Part shown: one piece after another, positions 22,854-27,218 of the stretch
How the letters are laid out: each line of letters begins with the position of its first letter
Numbering within the stretch: position 1 is the stretch's first letter
Origin: CAZSDW01 sp964605705
GTDB lineage: Bacteria > Fidelibacterota > UBA2242
Direction of reading: 5' to 3'
Assembly (NCBI GenBank): GCA_964605705.1
Contig: CAZSDW010000037.1
Span: 1 to 27,218, forward strand
Length of the DNA stretch: 27,218 bases
Program-made: the position numbers and the translations under genes
The notes under the pieces: generated by a model
The model's database searches: none
What the model saw: only the letters and a program-made list of their open reading frames with translations
Told to the model about the DNA's origin: nothing

Positions 22854-23807
22854 TTACTCAAATATTTTACTCTTGACAACTCTGTCAACATCCTGGGGAA
22901 CCAGGACAATTTCGATTCGGCGATTTTTGGCTTTTCCTTCCACGGTTGTATTCGTCCCGACCGGGTGGAATTCAGAGTAACCGGTCGCAGAAATAATTTT
23001 GGGATCCAGACCATGAACTTCTACAAGAAACCGAACGACATTCGTCGCCCTGGCGGTTGACAATTCCCAATTTGTGGGAAAGGCTTTCTGAAGTTGTTTG
23101 CCGATTGGCACATTATCCGTATGTCCCTCAATCCTGACCTGCTGCCCTGACAGCTGTTTCAATATCGGGACCACTCTGGAAAGGACCGCCTTACCTTCCG
23201 GTTTTATGTCGGCTTTCCCGGTATCGAAAAGGATTTTCTCAACAATATTCACAGATAACTTATCCTGCAGCTGGGTAATCTGAATCTGACCATCCTGAAT
23301 TTCAGATTGCAGGTTGTTTACCAGATTGTCATACGTCGCTTCCATATTTTTAATGGATTGTTCCTTTTCCATTGAAATATCGTCAATCAGTTTCTGAAGG
23401 TTTTCGACCTCCCCCTTTAAACGCTGTATTTCGTTCTCATTATCAGCCAATTGATTTTCGAAATCCGTTTTACAAGCGGTGAGCCCTGCAATCACTTTGT
23501 CTTTCTCGGTATCTTTGGTATTGATGATCCCCATTAAATTATCGTTATTTTCCAAGAGGTTTTCAATCCGGGATTGGAGCTCATTCAGATTAATTTTCAA
23601 AGTATCATTGACTGCCTTCAAACTGTCAATATCGCTGTTCGCCTGATTCAGCAACTCGTTAAAGTCAATCGCTTTTTTCCCCAGTAATTTTGCCTCCTGC
23701 TGGTAACGATAGGCTTCCGCTTCCAGCAAATTATATTTCCCCGTCGAAACACATGAAGATAACATCATTAAAACAATCCAAAAACACACGAGATACATTT
23801 TTTTCAT
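22854..23807 (-). CDS. OmpA-family lipoprotein with long coiled coil
   Basis: A 317-residue protein. The lipoprotein signal ends in MMLSSC (Cys19). A continuous coiled coil (about 25-185) has heptads such as NELQSRIENLLENNDNL and ENEIQRLKGEVENLQKLI. The C-terminal OmpA domain (about 187-303) has ILFDTGKADIKPEGKAVL, RIEGHTDNVPIG, NWELSTARATNVVRFL, ISATGYSEFHPV and KNRRIEIVL, with the Asp and Arg that bind diaminopimelate (D231 in HTDN; R296/R297). This is the MotB/Pal-type peptidoglycan anchor. The domain is intact. It leads the seven-gene run, so its promoter lies in the 297-base gap to the right. GAGG precedes the ATG. Confidence 0.92.
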   Translation of the reverse strand: MKKMYLVCFWIVLMMLSSCVSTGKYNLLEAEAYRYQQEAKLLGKKAIDFNELLNQANSDIDSLKAVNDTLKINLNELQSRIENLLENNDNLMGIINTKDTEKDKVIAGLTACKTDFENQLADNENEIQRLKGEVENLQKLIDDISMEKEQSIKNMEATYDNLVNNLQSEIQDGQIQITQLQDKLSVNIVEKILFDTGKADIKPEGKAVLSRVVPILKQLSGQQVRIEGHTDNVPIGKQLQKAFPTNWELSTARATNVVRFLVEVHGLDPKIISATGYSEFHPVGTNTTVEGKAKNRRIEIVLVPQDVDRVVKSKIFE

Positions 23808-24026
23808 GATATCCTCAACTCCCTATTTTTTGGTTTAATTTTCTATTTGCCCAAAACATATAAACCGACTCACTATGTTATTCATGTTATATGGCTTTAT
23901 GGTTGTAAATTTCTAAATATTTTGAAAATATTGAAAGGAAAAAACACTTAAATTGTTCCTATGACGAATTAGCCCATTTCAAAAATATGTTATCAAAATC
24001 ACATATCATCCCCTATAAATTTAATT

Positions 24027-24055
24027 CTGACAACAATATTATCTGTTGCTATACT
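24027..24055 (+). promoter_or_regulatory. Candidate promoter for the pspC-DUF554-YiiX run
   Basis: CTGACA (24027-24032) and TATACT (24050-24055) are 17 bases apart, each matching 5 of 6 consensus bases, 49 bases upstream of the pspC ATG. The rest of the 297-base gap 23808-24104 is AT-rich; I found no convincing promoter for the minus-strand run. Confidence 0.55.
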
Positions 24056-24104
24056 CTAAAGGCTTGTATATTTTAACCATTATCCATGAATCAGGAGGAT
24101 TATC

Positions 24105-24299
24105 ATGAAAAAAATCTATCGTTCGACTACTGATGTGAAAATTGCCGGAATCTGTGGCGGATTGGGAGAAATGTTCGGTATTGATCCAACGATTATTCGT
24201 CTGCTGACGATTTTCGCCACCATTGCCACCGGTGTCGCCCCACTGCTAATCACCTATGCAATTGGCTGGGTAATTATCCCGGAAGGAAAACCAGAATAA
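24105..24299 (+). CDS. PspC-domain small membrane protein
   Basis: A 64-residue protein that is nearly all PspC domain. MKKIYRSTTDVKIAGICGGLGEMFGIDPTIIRLL covers residues 1-34 in two blocks (IAGICGGLGEMFGIDP is the signature), followed by one membrane segment (about 34-58, TIFATIATGVAPLLITYAIGWVIIPEG). PspC-type proteins sense or respond to envelope stress; short stand-alone forms are common in the Bacteroidota and Marinimicrobia-like groups, with unknown partners. A strong GGAGG lies before the ATG. It starts the plus-strand run, three bases before the DUF554 gene. Confidence 0.92.
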   Translation: MKKIYRSTTDVKIAGICGGLGEMFGIDPTIIRLLTIFATIATGVAPLLITYAIGWVIIPEGKPE

Positions 24300-24302
24300 T
24301 TC

Positions 24303-24980
24303 ATGGTTGGAACATTTCTGAACGTTTTAACGGTTATCCTCGGCAGCACGATTGGAATAGTCCTGCACCAGCGACTACCCAAAAAAATCATAACCATTGT
24401 TTTTCAGGGGATTGGATTATTTACCCTTTTCCTCGGTTTCAGCATGGCAGCCAAGACAACCAGCTACCTGATTCTGATTTTCAGTATTGTTATCGGATCG
24501 GTTATTGGGCAACTGCTATCGATTGATCATGCGCTGGACAAATTCAGTAATTACCTCAAAAAACGCAGCGGATCAAATCAGGATAAGTTTGCCGAGGGAA
24601 TCATAACGGCATTTCTGCTGTTCTGCCTGGGGTCGATGACAATCCTGGGCGCTTTTGAGGAGGGTTTGGGACAAAAACCCAACCTGCTCTATGCCAAATC
24701 CCTGATGGATGGTTTTTCATCAATTGCCCTCTCGGCGGGATTGGGGATTGGAGTCCTTTTCTCAGTGGTTCCTCTGTTCATTTATCAGGGGGGTTTGACC
24801 CTGTTTGCCAGATGGCTTGGTGAATTTTTCAATGAAGGAGTCATTAACGAAATGACCGCTGTCGGTGGTCTAATGATGATCGGGCTGGGCATTAATATTC
24901 TCGGATTAAAAGAGATTAAAGTCGTCAACATGCTGCCGGGCTTATTGATCGCGGTGATTCTGGCGTATTTTTTTCTGTAA
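24303..24980 (+). CDS. DUF554 integral membrane protein (YdfK/YqgA family)
   Basis: A 225-residue protein with about seven membrane helices. It matches DUF554: GTFLNVLTVILGSTIGIVL at the N terminus, LFTLFLGFSMAA, IVIGSVIGQLLSID, FCLGSMTILGAFEEGL, LLYAKSLMDGFSSIALSAGLG and MTAVGGLMMIGLGINILGL. FLNxxxxxxGSxxG, G-S-M-x-I-x-G and the A-K-S-x-x-D-G-x-x-S/A motifs are diagnostic. The function is unknown; homologues such as YqgA are predicted transporters. The gene starts three bases after pspC. Confidence 0.93.
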   Translation: MVGTFLNVLTVILGSTIGIVLHQRLPKKIITIVFQGIGLFTLFLGFSMAAKTTSYLILIFSIVIGSVIGQLLSIDHALDKFSNYLKKRSGSNQDKFAEGIITAFLLFCLGSMTILGAFEEGLGQKPNLLYAKSLMDGFSSIALSAGLGIGVLFSVVPLFIYQGGLTLFARWLGEFFNEGVINEMTAVGGLMMIGLGINILGLKEIKVVNMLPGLLIAVILAYFFL

Positions 24981-25026
24981 TTCCAGCCCCTAGCAGCCAG
25001 GAAATTTTTCTAACAGAAACGGTAAT

Positions 25027-26604
25027 ATGAGATCAAATTTTTTATCAAAGATTCTGCCTATACTTATCTTCCTCTGTTTTTTAAACAGCTGCAATCAGTA
25101 CGCAGTCCGGGAAGATCCGATCATGCTAAAATATCGTTCCTATCAGGAGATCCAGGAAAAAATTGATAACGATATCGATTTATTACTCATGATCGATCAG
25201 CAACTGGATATTATCCACAATCAGATGGATATCTATTTTGCACCCTTTCAATATGAAGAACCGGACATGCTGTCCCAGGCTCAAAGGGATGAAATCAAGA
25301 CCATCTGGATTCAGTATCTTGATCTGTTCTTTGAATTGGATAATATGATCAATGAGTACCAGAATTTTATGGAATTTAATAAAAATATCAGAGATGACGC
25401 CTTCCTGGTAGGTTATAGCGCTTATCTGCTGCTCTATTATTCCGGGCATTATTTTCTGGAAAATACCGCCTCAGTCGATGCCTTTGAAGTGCTGCTGGAC
25501 GAACCCATCCCGGAATATTCCACGTCTAAGGGCATGTTCACAAATTTTAAATGGACAATTATAAAAAGTGAAGATTATTTCAACCTGGATGACGATTATT
25601 CCCGGTACCGAAAAATCAGGTTGAAGTACCTTACTCAAACGAATAAAAGTACCCTGCAACGCTTGACGGATTTGATCGAAAAAAATTATTCCAACTGCAA
25701 ACAGAACCTGGTTATGAACAATCAATCGCTGATAATCAGGAATTACATCGATTCCATAAAAGATAATTCCTATCGGCTGTATTTTCCAATCCAGAAGAAT
25801 GTCGCCCTGCTGATGTCACATACCCGATTGACAACCCGGAAAGAGGGACTTATTTCTCCCCGGCAGTGTCGCTACTTTATCCATGAAGCGGAACCGGGAG
25901 ATATTATCCTGGAACGGAAAGAGTGGTATATGACCAATCTGGGAATTCCCGGCTTTTGGCCCCATTCTGCCCTCTATATCGGCAGCCCGAAAGAGTTAGA
26001 GCGTTGGTCCGACGAACCTGAAATTCGGGAGTTCTACCAGTCAAAAAATCCAGAATGCACCGGATTTCTTGATTTTCTTGAGCGAAAATATCCAATCGCA
26101 TATGGCGCCTATGAGGCAGAAGAAAATGGCAAAGAAAATCGAATTATCGAGGGACTGAAAGCGGGTATATTATTTCATTCGGTAGAAGGTTCTGTCGGAA
26201 TTTCCGATCATGTTGCCTGCCTTCGTCCAAAACTTGATAAACTCGATAAAGCCCAGGCAATCGAAAAAGCATTCAGCTTCTGGGGCAGAAAATACGATTT
26301 TACTTTCAGTCTGCTATCTGACAATGAGCTGGTCTGTTCCGAGCTGATTTATAAAAGTTACGAACCAATGCCCGGTAAAAAAGGATTATCATTTGAATTA
26401 TCCGAAATCGCCGGCATTCTCACTCTGCCCGCCAACAACATTGCCGCCCAATATGACTTTGAGTATGATAATGATCCACAGCTGGATCTGGTGGTTTATT
26501 ATCGTGGTGATGTTAAAAAAGGAAAAGCATATTTGCGGGAAATCGAGGATTTCAGAAACTCTCACCGTCGCCCCCGCTGGAGTTTTTATATCCTGAATAA
26601 TTGA
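25027..26604 (+). CDS. YiiX/YebB-like NlpC/P60-superfamily lipoprotein
   Basis: A 525-residue protein. The lipoprotein signal ends in FLNSC (Cys22). A largely helical N-terminal region (about 35-280) has no recognised domain. The C-terminal part (about 285-490) is a permuted papain-like domain of the YiiX type: AEPGDIILERKEW, WPHSALYIGSP with His313, and LVCSELIYKSYEP with Cys437, the His coming before the Cys as expected in this permuted group. Related enzymes cut peptide or lipid/amide bonds; the substrate here is unknown. It follows DUF554 by 46 bases. There is no strong Shine-Dalgarno before the ATG. The catalytic residues look intact. Confidence 0.85.
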   Translation: MRSNFLSKILPILIFLCFLNSCNQYAVREDPIMLKYRSYQEIQEKIDNDIDLLLMIDQQLDIIHNQMDIYFAPFQYEEPDMLSQAQRDEIKTIWIQYLDLFFELDNMINEYQNFMEFNKNIRDDAFLVGYSAYLLLYYSGHYFLENTASVDAFEVLLDEPIPEYSTSKGMFTNFKWTIIKSEDYFNLDDDYSRYRKIRLKYLTQTNKSTLQRLTDLIEKNYSNCKQNLVMNNQSLIIRNYIDSIKDNSYRLYFPIQKNVALLMSHTRLTTRKEGLISPRQCRYFIHEAEPGDIILERKEWYMTNLGIPGFWPHSALYIGSPKELERWSDEPEIREFYQSKNPECTGFLDFLERKYPIAYGAYEAEENGKENRIIEGLKAGILFHSVEGSVGISDHVACLRPKLDKLDKAQAIEKAFSFWGRKYDFTFSLLSDNELVCSELIYKSYEPMPGKKGLSFELSEIAGILTLPANNIAAQYDFEYDNDPQLDLVVYYRGDVKKGKAYLREIEDFRNSHRRPRWSFYILNN

Positions 26605-26634
26605 TCAGGAAGAATCATTTATTGACTTCCTCGA

Positions 26635-26654
26635 TACAACGCTCCAGCGTTGTA
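26635..26654. repeat. Inverted repeat TACAACGCT/AGCGTTGTA
   Basis: TACAACGCTCCAGCGTTGTA has nine-base arms around CC, about 30 bases after the YiiX-like gene. No T-run follows, so a terminator role is unclear. It has the look of a dispersed intergenic palindrome. Confidence 0.65.
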
Positions 26655-26724
26655 ACGATATTCACTATAGACTAAACTCCCGGAGCTTTAAAACCTGAAT
26701 TTTACAGTGTGATCATAGCCGAGG

Positions 26725-26740
26725 GCAAATCATGATTTGC
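26725..26740. repeat. Perfect 16-bp palindrome GCAAATCATGATTTGC
   Basis: The palindrome is flanked by GAGG on the left and TCCTACGAA on the right. The layout (C)TAG/GTAGGAGCAAATCATGATTTGC is typical of short dispersed palindromes in bacterial intergenic DNA. Whether it is repeated elsewhere in this genome cannot be seen here. Confidence 0.6.
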
Positions 26741-26763
26741 TCCTACGAACCTGACCGGTTATT

Positions 26764-26794
26764 CCGATTTCGGCGAATGCCGGAGAGGAATCGG
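26764..26794. repeat. Two-stem hairpin CCGATT...AATCGG
   Basis: CCGATT (26764-26769) pairs with AATCGG (26789-26794), enclosing a second stem CGGC-GAAT-GCCG (26771-26782). The small interior loop makes it a structured unit like a REP-type element. Confidence 0.5.
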
Positions 26795-26979
26795 GTCTGT
26801 CCAATGCGATTTAGTCTTATTGGATCATCGTGCCACTCATAGAACTCCCTCCTCATGCCGACATCATCCGCCAGCAATGGCATCTCGATAGACAGGGGTT
26901 GTACTTCACATAGAATTTTAATCCTGCTATTGTTCTACCAAGAGCTTAAAACGGTTTACGACCTACGAGCAAAAAACAG

Positions 26980-27008
26980 TTGACAACACAGAATTTTCTA
27001 TGTAGAAT
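26980..27008 (+). promoter_or_regulatory. Near-consensus sigma-70-type promoter
   Basis: TTGACA (26980-26985, 6 of 6) and TAGAAT (27003-27008, 5 of 6) are separated by exactly 17 bases. It lies 82 bases ahead of the ATG at 27091 and is the best promoter match in the window. Confidence 0.75.
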
Positions 27009-27090
27009 GACCGCAAATGAAGTCATATACTTTCATAAAGGAAATAATTATTCCAATATTGTTCAAATATAATTAAACGGTAGTGAATCC

Positions 27091-27218
27091 ATGATTAAGC
27101 AACACAACTATTGGACAACGTTATTTTTAATTGTTATTGTTTTGATACTATTCGCAGGTGTCATTGAAGCCTGGGATAAACAGAATATTGCACCTCAGAA
27201 GAAAGAACTGACAATCTC
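27091..27218 (+). CDS. Start of an exported or membrane-anchored protein (truncated by window edge)
   Basis: The frame is open from the ATG at 27091 to the edge (42 codons). It begins MIKQHNYWTTLFLIVIVLIL and continues FAGVIEAWDKQNIAPQKKE. Residues about 8-26 form one hydrophobic helix, either a Sec signal (possible cleavage after GVIEA) or a membrane anchor. The strong promoter 82 bases upstream supports it as a real gene. Too little remains to name a family. The ribosome binding site is weak (GGTAGTG at moderate spacing). Confidence 0.55.
   Translation, partial: MIKQHNYWTTLFLIVIVLILFAGVIEAWDKQNIAPQKKELTI

Larger units (their letters stand above)
26605..27090. other. Gene-free stretch with palindromes and a promoter
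   Basis: These 486 bases contain no credible gene. They hold three different inverted repeats (listed separately) within the first 190 bases, then about 185 bases with nothing recognisable, then a near-consensus promoter. A minus-strand open frame of about 60 codons (near 26743-26935) runs through one hairpin, has no ribosome binding site and matches nothing I know. Confidence 0.6.

Noticed and set aside
23808..24026. Minus-strand promoter for the OmpA lipoprotein operon
   Set aside because: Several weak TTG/TA pairs exist, for example TTGTCA with GATGAT, but none stands out in AT-rich DNA, so none is annotated.
26607..26631. AGGAAG...CTTCCT stem after the YiiX-like gene as a terminator
   Set aside because: The loop is 13 bases and no T-run follows, so it does not qualify as an intrinsic terminator.
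26743..26935. Minus-strand open frame encoding MPLLADDVGMRREFYEWHDD-like sequence
   Set aside because: About 60 codons with no ribosome binding site, running through the CCGATT hairpin; no family recognised and probably chance.

Overview
This 27.2 kb chromosomal window comes from a diderm (Gram-negative) bacterium of moderate to low GC. Evidence for a second membrane is two OmpA-type lipoproteins and a Pal/CpoB-like lipoprotein. FtsEX, GrpE/DnaJ, an AmrS radical SAM protein, a DUF3098-like protein, an M64 peptidase and a divergent PilM/PilN-like pair together fit the Fibrobacteres-Chlorobi-Bacteroidota superphylum and relatives (Marinimicrobia, Calditrichota, KSB1). No rRNA is present, so this placement is inference. 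I saw no tRNA, rRNA, CRISPR array, transposase or phage gene.

Layout, left to right. 1-859: the 5' part of a retropepsin-like protease gene, a DUF5678-like small gene, and a gene-free stretch with three short GCAAGC-centred hairpin repeats. 860-4486 (minus): amrS, three small unassigned genes and a fused OmpA-TPR lipoprotein. 4624-4884 (plus): a lone DUF3098-like membrane protein ending in a strong hairpin terminator. 4961-12567 (minus): a ten-gene run grpE, dnaJ, comEA-like, a membrane protein, a PilM-like protein, a PilN/PilO-like protein, rsmD, coaD, pta and an FmdB-type zinc ribbon. 12838-14360 (minus): ftsE-ftsX. 14499-15869 (plus): a secreted M64 metallopeptidase. 15892-16559 (minus): a Phd/PIN toxin-antitoxin pair bracketed by a perfect 13-bp direct repeat. 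16720-23807 (minus): a compact seven-gene run of OmpA lipoprotein, YhhN lysoplasmalogenase-like, NfeD, SPFH protein, alpha/beta hydrolase, Na/Pi transporter and glycerol kinase. 24105-26604 (plus): PspC, DUF554 and a YiiX-like lipoprotein. 26605-27090: gene-free, with three distinct palindromes and a near-consensus promoter. 27091 to the edge: the start of an exported or membrane protein.

How the genes fit together. The grpE-led run links protein folding to a predicted inner-membrane scaffold (PilM/PilN-like with a ComEA-like helix-hairpin-helix protein) and then to CoA and acetyl-phosphate metabolism. The glpK run groups lipid hydrolysis, glycerol phosphorylation, phosphate uptake and membrane-organising proteins, suggesting glycerolipid or ether-lipid turnover. 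The least understood unit is the cassette at 7241-10821, which looks like a divergent type IV pilus or type II secretion platform with no pilin, ATPase or secretin beside it.
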